From positions 1 through 30,794 of the forward strand of contig CABRIC010000019.1 in assembly GCA_902470905.1 (NCBI GenBank): a stretch of 30,794 nucleotides of DNA. The letters run 5' to 3'. This document shows, one piece after another, positions 6,711 to 16,300 of the stretch (position 1 is the stretch's first letter; each line of letters starts with the position of its first letter). The notes beneath the pieces are model-generated. The model saw only the letters and a list, made by a program, of their open reading frames with translations, was not told the origin of the DNA and did not search any database. The position numbers were made by a program, and so were the translations under genes. The stretch is from an uncultured Collinsella sp. (lineage in GTDB: Bacteria; Actinomycetota; Coriobacteriia; Coriobacteriales; Coriobacteriaceae).

Positions 6711-8099
6711 ATGATTAAGATTGCCAAGTTTGGCGGCTCGTCGGTCGCCGACGCCGAACACTTCAAGAAGATCAAGGCCATCGTCGATGCCGACCCGGCT
6801 CGCCGTTTTGTGGTGGTTTCCGCCTGCGGTCGCCGTTTTAAGGGTGACACCAAGGTGACCGACCTGCTCTATCTGGTCAATGCGCACGTTAAGTACCACG
6901 TGTCGTGTGAGGAGCTGCTTGAGGACATTGGCCAGCGCTATTTTGATATCGCTGACGAGCTGGAGCTCACCTATCCCATCCGTGAGGAGTTCGCGGCCTT
7001 TGCCGAGCGCGCCCGCTCGGGCGGTTACTCCACCGAGGAGCTCGTGAGCCGCGGTGAGTACTTCACCGCTCGCCTGATGGCCGAGTACCTGGGCCTGCCG
7101 TTCCTGGATGCCGCGACGGTCGTTGCGTTCCATCACGACGGTACGCTCAGCATGAACCGCACCTCCGAGCTGGTGCAGGAGTACGGTCAGCAGGGCGGCT
7201 TTGTTATGCCCGGTTTCTACGGCGCGACGCGTGAGGGCCAGATCAAGCTGCTCGATCGTGGCGGCGGCGATATCTCGGGCTCGATTTTGGCTAAGTGCCT
7301 GGGCGCCGACCTATACGAGAACTGGACCGACGTCTCGGGTTTCTATTCTGCGGATCCGCGTATTGTTCCGGAGGCTCAGCCCATTGCGCGCGTTACCTAC
7401 GAGGAGCTGCGCGAGCTTTCGTACATGGGCGCAAGCGTCCTGCACGAGGAAGCCGTGTTCCCCGTGCGCGAGGCAGGCATTCCGCTGGTCATCAAGAACA
7501 CCAATGCGCCGCAGGACCCCGGCACCATCATTAGCGAGACGGCTGATGAAGGCGAGGCGGAGCCCATCATTACCGGCGTGACCGGCAAGCGCGGTTTTGT
7601 CGCCATCAACGTCGCCCGCGACCGCACCAAGCCCCGCGTCGGCTTTATGCGCCGTGCGCTTTCGGTGTTCGAGCGCTATGACGTTTCCGTCGAGCACATG
7701 CCCACCGGTGTCGACCGCTTTGGCGCCGTGGTGCAGGAGCAGGATGTGCACGATTCGCTGTACTCACTCGTGGGCGACATCCAGCAGGAGGTCGAACCGC
7801 TCGAGATCGAGGTTGTCGAGGGCTTGGCGCTCATCGCTACCGTCGGCCGCAACCTGCGCGGTCGTGCAGGTATCTCGGGCCATCTGTTTGGCATGCTCGG
7901 CCAGGCCGGCGTGAGCGTGCGTATGATTTCGCAGAGCTGTGACGAGATCAACATCATTATCGGTGTCGAGGAGAAGGACTTCGACCTAGCGATTCGGACC
8001 ATTTACCGTGCCTTCTCCGATGAGAACGGCATTGTGAAGGTCTCCGACCTGGAGGCTCCCGCGCCGGTCGATCCCGCTCTGGCCGCGCTCAAAAAGTAG
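6711..8099 (+). CDS. lysC: Aspartate kinase, monofunctional
   Basis: Phosphorylates L-aspartate, the first committed step to lysine, threonine and methionine. The 462-residue size equals the single-function class (about 450) rather than a kinase/homoserine dehydrogenase fusion. The kinase domain has KFGGSSVAD at the N-terminus, SRGEYFTARLMAEYL, and the nucleotide/aspartate segment RGGGDISGSILAKCLGAD with WTDVSGFYSADPRIV. Two ACT domains follow from about residue 300 (GKRGFVAINVARD and LALIATVGRNLRGRAGISG), so feedback inhibition by an end product is expected. The start at ATG 6711 is set by homology; the ribosome site is weak (AAAGG about 15 bp upstream). Confidence 0.95.
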   Translation: MIKIAKFGGSSVADAEHFKKIKAIVDADPARRFVVVSACGRRFKGDTKVTDLLYLVNAHVKYHVSCEELLEDIGQRYFDIADELELTYPIREEFAAFAERARSGGYSTEELVSRGEYFTARLMAEYLGLPFLDAATVVAFHHDGTLSMNRTSELVQEYGQQGGFVMPGFYGATREGQIKLLDRGGGDISGSILAKCLGADLYENWTDVSGFYSADPRIVPEAQPIARVTYEELRELSYMGASVLHEEAVFPVREAGIPLVIKNTNAPQDPGTIISETADEGEAEPIITGVTGKRGFVAINVARDRTKPRVGFMRRALSVFERYDVSVEHMPTGVDRFGAVVQEQDVHDSLYSLVGDIQQEVEPLEIEVVEGLALIATVGRNLRGRAGISGHLFGMLGQAGVSVRMISQSCDEINIIIGVEEKDFDLAIRTIYRAFSDENGIVKVSDLEAPAPVDPALAALKK

Positions 8100-8171
8100 C
8101 GACTGCTCGGTAGATTTTTGGGTCATGTCTCAAAAAACTAAGGCGGGGCGTTTCGTTTCGGTTTCGTTTCG

Positions 8172-8198
8172 ACGGGGCGGGTTTCGTGTCCGCCCCGT
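8172..8198 (+). terminator. Hairpin terminator after lysC
   Basis: ACGGGGCGG (8172-8180) pairs perfectly with CCGCCCCGT (8190-8198) around a 9-nt loop and is followed by TCTTG. The T-run is short. It lies 73 nt after lysC and 75 nt before asd, and may only attenuate transcription into asd. Confidence 0.55.
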
Positions 8199-8272
8199 TC
8201 TTGTATACACTGGCAACAATATTCGGCCTGCTTGGCGTGCGGGCGATAGCCACAACCTTTAAAGGGGGAAGC

Positions 8273-9298
8273 ATGAAACAGTACACGGTTGCTATTTTGG
8301 GCGCCACGGGAGCCGTGGGCACCCAGATGCTCGAGTGCCTCAACGAGCAGGAGTTTCCGGTCGGTAAGCTCAAGCTGCTAGCGAGCGCGCGCTCTGCAGG
8401 CAAGACCGTTGAGTTCCGCGGCGAGCAGGTTGTGATTGAGGAGGCTTGCCCCGAGGCCTTTGAGGGCTGCGACATCGTACTCGGCGCCGCCGGCGACGAT
8501 ATCGCCAAGGAGCTGCTGCCTGAGGCCGTCAAGCGCGGCGCCGTCGTAGTCGATAACAGCCACGCCTTCCGCATGGATCCCGAGGTGCCGCTGGTCGTGC
8601 CCGAGATCAATGCCGACGATATCAAGTGGCATCACGGCCTTATCGCCAACCCCAACTGCGCGACCATTATCGGCCTGGTTCCCACGTGGCCGCTACATCA
8701 GCTCGCTGGCGTGAAGCGCATGATCGTCTCGACGTACCAGGCGGCTTCGGGTGCTGGCGCTCCCGGTATGGCCGAGCTCGAGGCTCAGCTGGCCGCCCTG
8801 GGCCGTGGCGAGGAGATTCCCGAGCCGCGCGCGTTTGCCGCCCAGCTCGCGAGCAACCTGATTCCGCAGATTGGCGGCGTCAAGGAGGAGGGCTTTACCT
8901 CCGAGGAGATGAAGTTGCAAAACGAGGGCCGCAAGATCATGCATCTGCCCGAGCTGCGCGTGAACTGCACCTGTGTGCGCGTGCCCGTGCTGCGCTCGCA
9001 CTCCGAGAGCATCACGCTTGAGTTCGAGCGCGACATCACGGTGGAAGAGGCCCGTGCCGCGCTGGCTGCCGCTCCGGGTGTCAAGCTAGTTGACGACATG
9101 AGCGCCGAGGATGCGCACGACCGCTTCCCCATGCCGATGGACACCTCCGACCAGGACCTGATTTGGGTCGGTCGCGTACGCCGCGACATCTCGAACCCCG
9201 AGGCTGCGCGCGGCATCACCTTCTGGTGCTGCGGCGACCAAATCCGTAAGGGCGCGGCAACCAACGCCGTCCAGATCGCTAAGCTGCTCTGCGAGTAA
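8273..9298 (+). CDS. asd: Aspartate-semialdehyde dehydrogenase
   Basis: Reduces aspartyl phosphate to aspartate semialdehyde with NADPH, the step after LysC. The 341-residue protein opens MKQYTVAILGATGAVGTQML, with the nucleotide-binding GATGAVG. The catalytic cysteine is C129 in NPNCATI, followed by STYQAASGAGAPGM. A later LRVNCTCVRVPVLRSHSES block contains the active-site arginine and histidine. The start at ATG 8273 follows AAAGGGGGAA; upstream in-frame codons are not conserved. With lysC, thrC and thrB in the window, only homoserine dehydrogenase is missing from the aspartate-to-threonine route. Confidence 0.95.
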   Translation: MKQYTVAILGATGAVGTQMLECLNEQEFPVGKLKLLASARSAGKTVEFRGEQVVIEEACPEAFEGCDIVLGAAGDDIAKELLPEAVKRGAVVVDNSHAFRMDPEVPLVVPEINADDIKWHHGLIANPNCATIIGLVPTWPLHQLAGVKRMIVSTYQAASGAGAPGMAELEAQLAALGRGEEIPEPRAFAAQLASNLIPQIGGVKEEGFTSEEMKLQNEGRKIMHLPELRVNCTCVRVPVLRSHSESITLEFERDITVEEARAALAAAPGVKLVDDMSAEDAHDRFPMPMDTSDQDLIWVGRVRRDISNPEAARGITFWCCGDQIRKGAATNAVQIAKLLCE

Positions 9299-9310
9299 GT
9301 TGACCTGTCC

Positions 9311-9440
9311 GGCGGGGACCGGGCTTAGTTTTCAGAACGTCCTCGACCATGTGTGGCGCCTTGTCCTGCTCCTTCGGAGCCGCGGACAAGGCGCCACACT
9401 GGTCTGCGGAGTGTTCTGAAAGCTAAGCCCGGCCCCCGCC
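9311..9440 (-). repeat. Nested hairpin element, copy 2 (opposite orientation)
   Basis: Outer arms 9311-9338 and 9413-9440 are 28 nt each and match at 26 positions, one difference being a G-T pair. The inner stem 9351-9366 / 9384-9399 is perfect over 16 bp. Read on the minus strand, the internal loop is ACTCCGCA, then GACC pairing with GGTC, then GAGGAC, with AT bulged on the 3' side. This is the same design as 3856-3982 with a different but still complementary 4-bp helix. It lies directly after asd. Confidence 0.9.
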
Positions 9441-9648
9441 TGCGGTGACTCGGCTGCGAGCAGTCTGCGATGGGGCCGTTGTTGGTTGGGGCCGCTGGGC
9501 TGATGTGGGGGGCGCGCGGCTGTTGCGGGCCCTGGTCCCGGCGGCGGCCTCGGCGCTTCGCGCCTGCTGCCTGCGGGGACTTTGGGGTCGTGCGGCAGCT
9601 GCGGCGCTGCGCGCCTGCTGCCTTGGGTGACTTTGGGGTCGATTGGGG
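9441..9648. repeat. G+C-rich low-complexity stretch with two 40-bp direct repeats
   Basis: Units 9551-9590 and 9602-9641 are about 88% identical, repeat with a 51-bp period, and both end ACTTTGGGGTCG. The surrounding sequence is strongly G+C-rich with short GCGCC palindromes. Open frames on both strands run through it but have no homology or ribosome site, so I do not call a gene in 9299-9700. Confidence 0.6.
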
Positions 9649-9673
9649 TTGTCTGCACAATTCGCGGTATTAT
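9643..9673 (+). promoter_or_regulatory. Possible promoter of ogt
   Basis: TATTAT at 9668-9673 is a 5/6 match to the -10 box. TTGGGG at 9643-9648 is a weak -35 with a 19-bp spacer. A start near 9680 would leave a short leader of about 20 nt before the GTG start. Confidence 0.35.
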
Positions 9674-9700
9674 GTTGCGGAGTTTTGAAAGGAGCCGCTG

Positions 9701-10279
9701 GTGGTCACGACGACGTTTGCTTCGCCTTTGGGCGAAATCTTGCTTGCCGCTGATGGCCGCGGTCTGACGGGACTTTGGTTTGAGGGGCAGGAGCATTTTG
9801 GCTCCACGCTTCTCAAAGAAGATCCCGAACATGTTGAAGGCGCCGATGCAGTTTCTGGTGCTGGCGGCATGTCGTCGGTGAGTCCGGCAAATGGTGCGGC
9901 GTCTTCGGTGCTTGAGCGTTCCTGGGCTTGGCTGAATGCTTATTTTGCAGGGCAGGAACCTCGGTTTACGCCGCCGTTGCATATGATCGGCACGGCGTTT
10001 CAGCGTGAAGTTTGGTACGAGCTGCTTTCTATTCCGCGTGGCGAGGTCGCTACGTATGGCGAGATCGCCCAGCGTGTTGCGGCTCGACATCGTGTACCGG
10101 GAAACGAGGCGCCCGTTGTGTCTCCCCGTGCCGTGGGGACTGCGGTTGCACGCAATCCCATTTCGATTATCGTGCCGTGCCATCGCGTGGTTGCCGCCGA
10201 TGGTTCGCTCAACGGATATGCCGGCGGGCTTGACCGCAAGGAGTGGCTGCTTCGGCTTGAGGGCGCGTACGAGGAATAG
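9701..10279 (+). CDS. ogt: Methylated-DNA--protein-cysteine methyltransferase
   Basis: A suicidal repair protein that moves the alkyl group from O6-alkylguanine in DNA to its own cysteine. The 192-residue protein has an N-terminal cap (about 1-90), then the winged-helix catalytic domain: FQREVWYELLSIPRGEVATYGEIA, GTAVARNP and the active site PCHRVV with C160, followed by GSLNGYAGGLDRKEWLL. Two stretches look longer than in compact homologues: about residues 41-70, low-complexity and Ser/Gly/Ala-rich, and about 128-143. The start is GTG 9701 after AAAGGAG. It is a single-gene unit between two non-coding stretches. Confidence 0.93.
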   Translation: MVTTTFASPLGEILLAADGRGLTGLWFEGQEHFGSTLLKEDPEHVEGADAVSGAGGMSSVSPANGAASSVLERSWAWLNAYFAGQEPRFTPPLHMIGTAFQREVWYELLSIPRGEVATYGEIAQRVAARHRVPGNEAPVVSPRAVGTAVARNPISIIVPCHRVVAADGSLNGYAGGLDRKEWLLRLEGAYEE

Positions 10280-10425
10280 TGCCCGAGCTCTTTGCATGAT
10301 AAAGGTGCCGCGAAAGGGTGAGTTGCTGTTCTATCGTCTCCGGCGTGCGGACAAGCGTTTGACATCTGCGCCTTAAGTTTGGCTAAGCCATATCCTGCGT
10401 ATTTAAAAACGCGCAGGTTGAGCGG

Positions 10426-10475
10426 CTAAGGCTGCGCTAAGGCGGTTGACGGTGCGCTATCATCGGCAGTATCGA
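10426..10475 (+). promoter_or_regulatory. Promoter of the two-component operon with CTAAGG direct repeats
   Basis: TTGACG (10446-10451) and TATCGA (10470-10475) are spaced by 18 bp. Just upstream, CTAAGG occurs at 10426-10431 and again at 10437-10442, an 11-bp period ending 3 bp before the -35. CTAAG occurs a third time at 10383-10387, inside the palindrome TGGCTAAGCCA. OmpR/PhoB-type regulators bind direct repeats at about this period next to -35 boxes, so autoregulation by the regulator at 10508 is plausible. The last step is inference. Confidence 0.5.
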
Positions 10476-10507
10476 AACCTGTATAGCCGTGCGCCAAAGG
10501 AACAACT

Positions 10508-11191
10508 ATGAAGCTGATGCTTGCCGAGGACGAACCCGGCCTCTCCCGCGCCCTTACCGCGATTCTTCAACATAGCGACTACGAGGTCGATACCGCGCTC
10601 GATGGTCTGACGGCGCTCGAGTATCTGCTCGCCAACGACTATGACGCCGCAATTCTGGACATCATGATGCCCGGCATGGACGGTATCGAGGTACTCAAGC
10701 GCACACGCGCCGCCGGTAAGCGACTGCCCATCATCATGCTCACGGCAAAAAGCGAGGTGTCCGATAAGGTCGAGGGCCTGGATGCCGGTGCCAACGACTA
10801 CCTGACCAAGCCGTTCGCCGCCAAGGAGCTGCTCGCACGCATTCGCGCCATGACGCGTGCCGCGACGGCAATTGACGCCACGACGCTCAGCGTGGGCAAC
10901 GTGCGCCTCGACACGGCATCGTGCACACTCGTGGGCCCTTTGGGCGAGGAGCACCTGGCCAATCGAGAGTTTCAGCTTATGGAGCTCTTTATGCGCAACG
11001 CCGGCACGCGCATGCCCACCGAGCGTTTGATGCTCGAAGTTTGGGGTGAGGACGCGCCCGAAGGCGCTAACGTGGTGTGGGTCTATATCTCGTACCTGCG
11101 CAAAAAGCTGACGGCGCTTGGTGCCAACGTGGCCATCCGTGCATCGCGCAACCAGGGCTATTCGCTCGAGGTTGTTGAGGAGGGCGAATAG
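10508..11191 (+). CDS. OmpR/PhoB-type response regulator
   Basis: A 227-residue two-domain regulator. Receiver domain (1-115): acidic pocket E7-D8, phospho-acceptor D51 in AILDIMMPGMDG, T79 and K101 in LTKPF. The C-terminal winged helix (about 130-225) includes LANREFQLMELFMRNAG, a VWGEDAPEGANVVWVYISYLRKKL recognition region and a final RNQGYSLEV. It is followed after 2 bp by its sensor kinase and then by an ABC transporter, whose genes are its likely targets. Direct repeats before its own promoter suggest self-regulation. Confidence 0.93.
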   Translation: MKLMLAEDEPGLSRALTAILQHSDYEVDTALDGLTALEYLLANDYDAAILDIMMPGMDGIEVLKRTRAAGKRLPIIMLTAKSEVSDKVEGLDAGANDYLTKPFAAKELLARIRAMTRAATAIDATTLSVGNVRLDTASCTLVGPLGEEHLANREFQLMELFMRNAGTRMPTERLMLEVWGEDAPEGANVVWVYISYLRKKLTALGANVAIRASRNQGYSLEVVEEGE

Positions 11192-11193
11192 GC

Positions 11194-12573
11194 GTGAGCG
11201 CGAGTGCGTGGTGGAAGCGCACGACGGCAAAGCTCGGCATGGGCGCGGACTCGGGTAATCCGGGGCGCGCCGATGCTGCCAGTGCAATGGGACGTCGCCT
11301 GCGTCGTAAGTTCATCCTGGTTGCCATGGGTGCCGTGACCGCCGTGCTTACGCTTATCATCGCCGGCATCAATATCGTCAACTACTCGCATGTCTGCAAG
11401 ATGGCCGACGCTCGTCTGGACTATATCTTGGCGGGCAAGGACGGCATCGATTGGACGGATGAGCCCAAGACCGATCTCGGCGAGGATGTGGGCGCCGGTA
11501 AGACCGCTGCCGGTGACAGGGTGGTCATGCGCACCGGGCACTTCGAAGGTATGACGGCGGAGTCTCCCTTCGACACGCGCTACTTTACGGTGTCGATTGC
11601 CGGTGGGCAGGTGACCGATGTCAACACGGCCCGCATTGCCGCGGTGGGTGCCAAGCGTGCTGCACGCATCGCTGCAGGACTATATTCCAAGGGTTGGACC
11701 TCGGGCTTTTCTGGTAACTACCGCTATACGGTTACGGTTCAGGGCGACGAGACCACCTATGTGTTTGTGGACTGCTCGCGCGAGCTTGCAAGCTTTCATT
11801 CGTTTTTGAGCGCGAGCGTGGCGATTAGTTGCATTGGCTGGCTGGCGGTGTTGGCAATTGTGGCGGGTGCCTCGGGCGCGGTGATTCGGCCGATGGTCGA
11901 GAGCTACAGCAAGCAAAAGCGCTTTATTACCGATGCAAGCCACGAGATCAAGACGCCGCTGGCCGTGATTGATGCCGCCAATGAGGTGCAAGAGATCGAG
12001 AGCGGCGAGAGCGAGTGGACGCAGAGCATTCACGAACAGGTTGCACGGTTGACGGCGCTCACGGAGCGTCTGGTGTTTTTGGCTCGCATGGACGAGGGTT
12101 CGGCGGGCTTTACCATGATATCGATCGATCTTTCGGAGGCAGTGGACAAGGCGGCGTCGCCGTTTGAGTCGGTGGCGGTTTCGCGTGGCAAGCGTCTGTC
12201 GACGTCGATTGCGAGTGGCGTGCGGGCCCATGCCGATGCTGCAGCGGTGGCGCAGGTGGTTGAGCTGCTGCTGGATAACGCCACGCGCTATGCGAGTGAG
12301 GGCAGTGTAATTGAGTTGAGTCTGCGTGCCGTCTCACGCGGTGCAGGCAAAGGTTCGGCCGAGCTTGTCGTTTCGAACGCCGTGGACGAGCTGCCCGAAG
12401 GCGACCTAGATCGATTGTTCGACCGCTTCTATCGTGCGGACGTGTCGCGCAGCTCCAAGACGGGCGGCTCGGGCGTGGGCCTATCCGTGGTGCGTGCCAT
12501 CGCCGAAGCCCATGGTGGGAGCGCTTCTGTCTGCGGCCACGGCAACCAGATCACCTTCACCGTCCGCCTCTAA
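11194..12573 (+). CDS. Membrane sensor histidine kinase
   Basis: A 459-residue partner of the regulator at 10508; its GTG start lies 2 bp after that stop. Layout: cytoplasmic N-terminus of about 35 residues, TM1 (about 36-60, KFILVAMGAVTAVLTLIIAG), an extracytoplasmic sensor of about 135 residues, and TM2 (about 202-225). The HisKA domain carries phosphorylated H250 in DASHEIKTPLAVI. The HATPase domain has N-box LLLDNATRYA, DRFYRADVSRS, and GGSGVGLSVV. No HAMP domain is evident. The sensor domain has no motif I recognise, so the signal is unknown. Linkage to a MacB-type transporter suggests sensing of peptides or envelope damage. A 37-bp repeat begins right after the stop codon. Confidence 0.92.
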   Translation: MSASAWWKRTTAKLGMGADSGNPGRADAASAMGRRLRRKFILVAMGAVTAVLTLIIAGINIVNYSHVCKMADARLDYILAGKDGIDWTDEPKTDLGEDVGAGKTAAGDRVVMRTGHFEGMTAESPFDTRYFTVSIAGGQVTDVNTARIAAVGAKRAARIAAGLYSKGWTSGFSGNYRYTVTVQGDETTYVFVDCSRELASFHSFLSASVAISCIGWLAVLAIVAGASGAVIRPMVESYSKQKRFITDASHEIKTPLAVIDAANEVQEIESGESEWTQSIHEQVARLTALTERLVFLARMDEGSAGFTMISIDLSEAVDKAASPFESVAVSRGKRLSTSIASGVRAHADAAAVAQVVELLLDNATRYASEGSVIELSLRAVSRGAGKGSAELVVSNAVDELPEGDLDRLFDRFYRADVSRSSKTGGSGVGLSVVRAIAEAHGGSASVCGHGNQITFTVRL

Positions 12574-12610
12574 AACCTGCCAAAATGAACCTGTCCCTTT
12601 TTGGTCGGTG
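12574..12610 (-). repeat. 37-bp palindromic gene-end repeat, copy 1 (reverse orientation, one arm decayed)
   Basis: AACCTGCCAAAATGAACC starts directly after the TAA of the sensor kinase. It is the reverse complement of the copies at 16130, 20630 and 21838. Its distal arm reads TCGGTG where the others have CAGGTT, so the stem is incomplete. Confidence 0.75.
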
Positions 12611-12658
12611 CGAAATGGGTAATACTAAAGAGTTATCCGACCAGATGGGAATTAATCG

Positions 12659-13360
<702 letters not shown>

Positions 13361-13365
13361 CGCCC

Positions 13366-16131
13366 ATGGATCAGGACCGCCAAAACAGCCAACGCCGCGA
13401 CGCGCAGAACACGGAGCGCGAGCAGGATTTTACGACCTACCGCACTGCCCAAAGCTCAAACGATATGGTGCCGACGGTGTTTCGCCGCGGTGTCTACCGC
13501 ACGATTCGCGGCAGCCTCAAACGCTTCTTGTCTATCGTCGTGATCACCGCGCTCGGCGTGAGCGTGATGTGCGGCCTTAAGGCGGGTTGCGAGGACCTGT
13601 GCGATTCGGTTGACGCCTACTTCGACCAGCAAAATGTCTATGACATTAACGTGCAGTCGACCTATGGCCTGACTGACGATGATCTCGACGCCATCCAAGA
13701 GGTCGATGGCGTCGAAACGGCCGAGGGCATCTACACCGAGACCGCCTACACCGCCGTGGGCACAACGCGCGAGCGCGTGGTCGTGCAAAGTCTCTCCAAG
13801 GAGAATATCGATCAGCCAGTGCTCGTGAACGGCGATTTGCCCGAGAGCGCCGATGAGGTCGCGGTGACTTCGAAGTTCCTGAAGGCTTCGGGCAAAAAGC
13901 TCGGCGATACGGTGAGCTTTGCTGCCAACGATGCGAGCTCGTCGAACCAAAGTGCCAAGGATCAGTTTGCCGATGGCGATTACACCATCACGGCCGAGGT
14001 TCTCGATCCCACTGATGTGAGCTCCGACTCGACGGTCAACGCCTTCCGTGCCGCCTCGGCGGCGGACTATAAGTTCTATGTGAGCGAGGACGCCGCGACA
14101 TCTTCTTCCTACTCCGCGGTCCACGTGGTCGTCGAGGGAGCCAAGGATCTCAACTCATATTCGGATGCCTACGCGGCAAAGATCAATGAGGTCAAGGGCA
14201 ATATAGAGAAGATCCGCGAGGAGCGTGAGAAGGCGCGCGCTCAGGAGCTGACGGTCGACACGCCGACAAGCTTGGATGCGGCCGAGCGTCAGGCCGCCAT
14301 GCTCTTTGGGATCGAGCAGGACAACATCAATCGCATGGCCGAGGGCAGCGACGAGCGTGCGCAGGCGCAAGCCGACCTGGACCAGCGCCGTGCCGCCGCC
14401 GACCAACAGTTTGCCGACGCCCGCGCCGAGCTTTCCGACCTGGGCGAATGCACCTGGTACATCCAGGACCGCGGCAATATCGCAAGCTACTCGAGCGTCG
14501 AGAGCGACAGTTCTTCGATCGAGGCCATCGCCACGGTTTTCCCATTTATCTTCTTTGTCGTCGCTGTGCTCATCAGTCTTACCACCGCCACGCGCATGGT
14601 CGAGGAGGAGCGCACGCTTATTGGCCTGTACAAGGCGCTTGGCTATTCACGCGAGCGCATCCTGTCCAAATACGTGGACTATGCGCTGTGGGCATGTCTG
14701 ATCGGCGGCGTGCTCGGCAACATCATCGGATTTGTGGGCCTGCCGCTGTTCCTGTTTACGGTGTTCGACGACATGTACTCGCTGCCCCAGATGCTGCTCT
14801 CGTACGACATCGTGTCCTCAATCGTCTCGGTGGCGCTGTTTGCCGTGGGCGTGGTGGGCGCTACGATTATCGCCTGCCGCCACGAGATGGCCGAGACCCC
14901 GGCCTCGCTCATGCGTCCCAAGGCCCCACGCGCCGGCTCTCGCATCTTGCTTGAGCGCATCGGCTTTATCTGGCGCCGCATGGGCTTTTTGAACAAGGTG
15001 GCAGCACGTAACCTGTTCCGCTACAAAAAGCGCGCTTTTATGACCATCTTCGGTATCGCCGGCTGCACGGCGCTCGTGATCTGCGGTATGGGCATTCGCG
15101 ACACGTCGGTGGCGCTTTCGCCCAAACAGTACGGGCATATCACGCGCTACGACCTGCTGGCGGTCGCCAATCCCGACGATTTTTCGCAGACGTGCGCGGC
15201 ATTGGATGAGCGCAGCGCGGCCAATGATTTCAACGTGACCGTGACCTCGACCCTGCCGATTATGACCGACAACGTCACCTTTACGTTTGGCGGCAAGAGC
15301 GAGACCGTGCAGCTGATCGTGGTGCCCGATGACCGCACGGGTGACTTGGGCGATTACGTGCGTCTGGAGGATGAGTCCAATGAACCGCTGCCTTTGCGTG
15401 ACGGAGACGTGTATCTGAGCAAGAGTTCACAGCTGGTGCTGGGGATTCAGCCGGGCGATACGGCTCACGTCCAGGATTCGTCGCTCAATGTTGCCAAGGT
15501 CAAAGTCAGCGACATTTCGCTTAACTATCTGGGCAACACGCTTTACATGACGCAGGGCACCTATGAGCGTGCGTTCGGTCGAAGCGCACGTCTTAACGGC
15601 GTCTTTGTGCTGCTTAAGGGCTCGTCGGCCGACCAGATTGCGTTTAGCAAGAATCTTAAGAGTGACGGTTGGCTTACGATTTCGAGTACGGCCGAGCATT
15701 GGGAAAACTATGAGGCGAACTTTACGATCATCAATTCGGTTGTGGTGCTCGTGACCTTCATGGCAGCGTGCCTGTCGTTTGTGGTGGTGTTTACGCTGTC
15801 CAACACGAATATCTCCGAGCGCGAGCGCGAGCTGGCGACCATCAAGGTACTGGGCTTCCGCCGCGGTGAGGTGCACCATTACGTCAACAAGGAGACGTTG
15901 ATCCTCACGGCGATTGGCGCTGCGCTGGGCGTGCCGCTGGGCGGCTTGCTGGCCGAGAGTTTTACGTACATTTTGCAGATGCCGTCGCTGTACTTTGATG
16001 TCGAGGTCGAGCCGCTAAGCTACGTGCTCGCCGTGGTGCTTTCCTTTGGCTTTACGTTTATCGTCAACCTCGCCACCAATCGTACCCTCAACAAGATCGA
16101 CATGGTCGGCGCCCTCAAGAGTGCCGAGTAA
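13366..16131 (+). CDS. Large FtsX/MacB-type ABC transporter permease
   Basis: A membrane protein of about 921 residues with two FtsX-like halves. It has a cytoplasmic N-terminus rich in Q, R and D, TM1 near residues 45-65, and a long extracytoplasmic domain (about 65-380). That domain includes a charged coiled-coil stretch near 270-350 (VKGNIEKIREEREKAR; AQADLDQRRAAADQQF). Three TM segments follow (about 385-510) with the FtsX pattern EEERTLIGLYKALGYSRERI. The second half has a TM near 560, another external domain, and three final TMs with ERERELATIKVLGFRRGEV. This two-half form occurs in Gram-positive antimicrobial-peptide or lipoprotein-related exporters; the substrate is unknown. The start is ATG 13366 or GTG 13354, which would overlap the ATPase gene by 7 bp. 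Confidence 0.9.
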   Translation: MDQDRQNSQRRDAQNTEREQDFTTYRTAQSSNDMVPTVFRRGVYRTIRGSLKRFLSIVVITALGVSVMCGLKAGCEDLCDSVDAYFDQQNVYDINVQSTYGLTDDDLDAIQEVDGVETAEGIYTETAYTAVGTTRERVVVQSLSKENIDQPVLVNGDLPESADEVAVTSKFLKASGKKLGDTVSFAANDASSSNQSAKDQFADGDYTITAEVLDPTDVSSDSTVNAFRAASAADYKFYVSEDAATSSSYSAVHVVVEGAKDLNSYSDAYAAKINEVKGNIEKIREEREKARAQELTVDTPTSLDAAERQAAMLFGIEQDNINRMAEGSDERAQAQADLDQRRAAADQQFADARAELSDLGECTWYIQDRGNIASYSSVESDSSSIEAIATVFPFIFFVVAVLISLTTATRMVEEERTLIGLYKALGYSRERILSKYVDYALWACLIGGVLGNIIGFVGLPLFLFTVFDDMYSLPQMLLSYDIVSSIVSVALFAVGVVGATIIACRHEMAETPASLMRPKAPRAGSRILLERIGFIWRRMGFLNKVAARNLFRYKKRAFMTIFGIAGCTALVICGMGIRDTSVALSPKQYGHITRYDLLAVANPDDFSQTCAALDERSAANDFNVTVTSTLPIMTDNVTFTFGGKSETVQLIVVPDDRTGDLGDYVRLEDESNEPLPLRDGDVYLSKSSQLVLGIQPGDTAHVQDSSLNVAKVKVSDISLNYLGNTLYMTQGTYERAFGRSARLNGVFVLLKGSSADQIAFSKNLKSDGWLTISSTAEHWENYEANFTIINSVVVLVTFMAACLSFVVVFTLSNTNISERERELATIKVLGFRRGEVHHYVNKETLILTAIGAALGVPLGGLLAESFTYILQMPSLYFDVEVEPLSYVLAVVLSFGFTFIVNLATNRTLNKIDMVGALKSAE

Positions 16132-16183
16132 CCTGCCAAAAAGGGACAGGTTTATTTTGGCAGGTTTTATCTGGGCAAACGCC
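16130..16183 (+). repeat. 37-bp palindromic gene-end repeat, copy 2, with 3' extension
   Basis: Arms AACCTGCCAAAA / TTTTGGCAGGTT enclose GGGACAGG; the palindrome spans 16130-16166, and the permease stop TAA (16129-16131) overlaps its first bases. TTATCTGGGCAAA follows, as in the copy at 20630. With the T-run after the stem it can act as an intrinsic terminator. Confidence 0.85.
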
Positions 16184-16210
16184 GGGCAGCCTATAGGTGG
16201 CCCGGCGTTT
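16177..16210 (+). terminator. Hairpin terminator after the FtsX-type permease
   Basis: AAACGCCGGGC (16177-16187) pairs perfectly with GCCCGGCGTTT (16200-16210) around a 12-nt loop, then GTTGCTTTG. It directly follows the palindromic repeat and doubles the termination signal. Confidence 0.65.
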
Positions 16211-16300
16211 GTTGCTTTGCTATCTTCTGCTCGCAAGCGTGGATGAGAAGCTCTCTTTAGCCTTCGAGATTGGGCTTGAATGGGTCGTATGCCACAAAAC

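Noticed and set aside
9332..10297. Minus-strand frame with repeated TPKSP-AAGA-RR peptide
   Set aside because: Antisense to ogt and continued into the 51-bp repeats; the peptide repeat only mirrors the DNA repeat.
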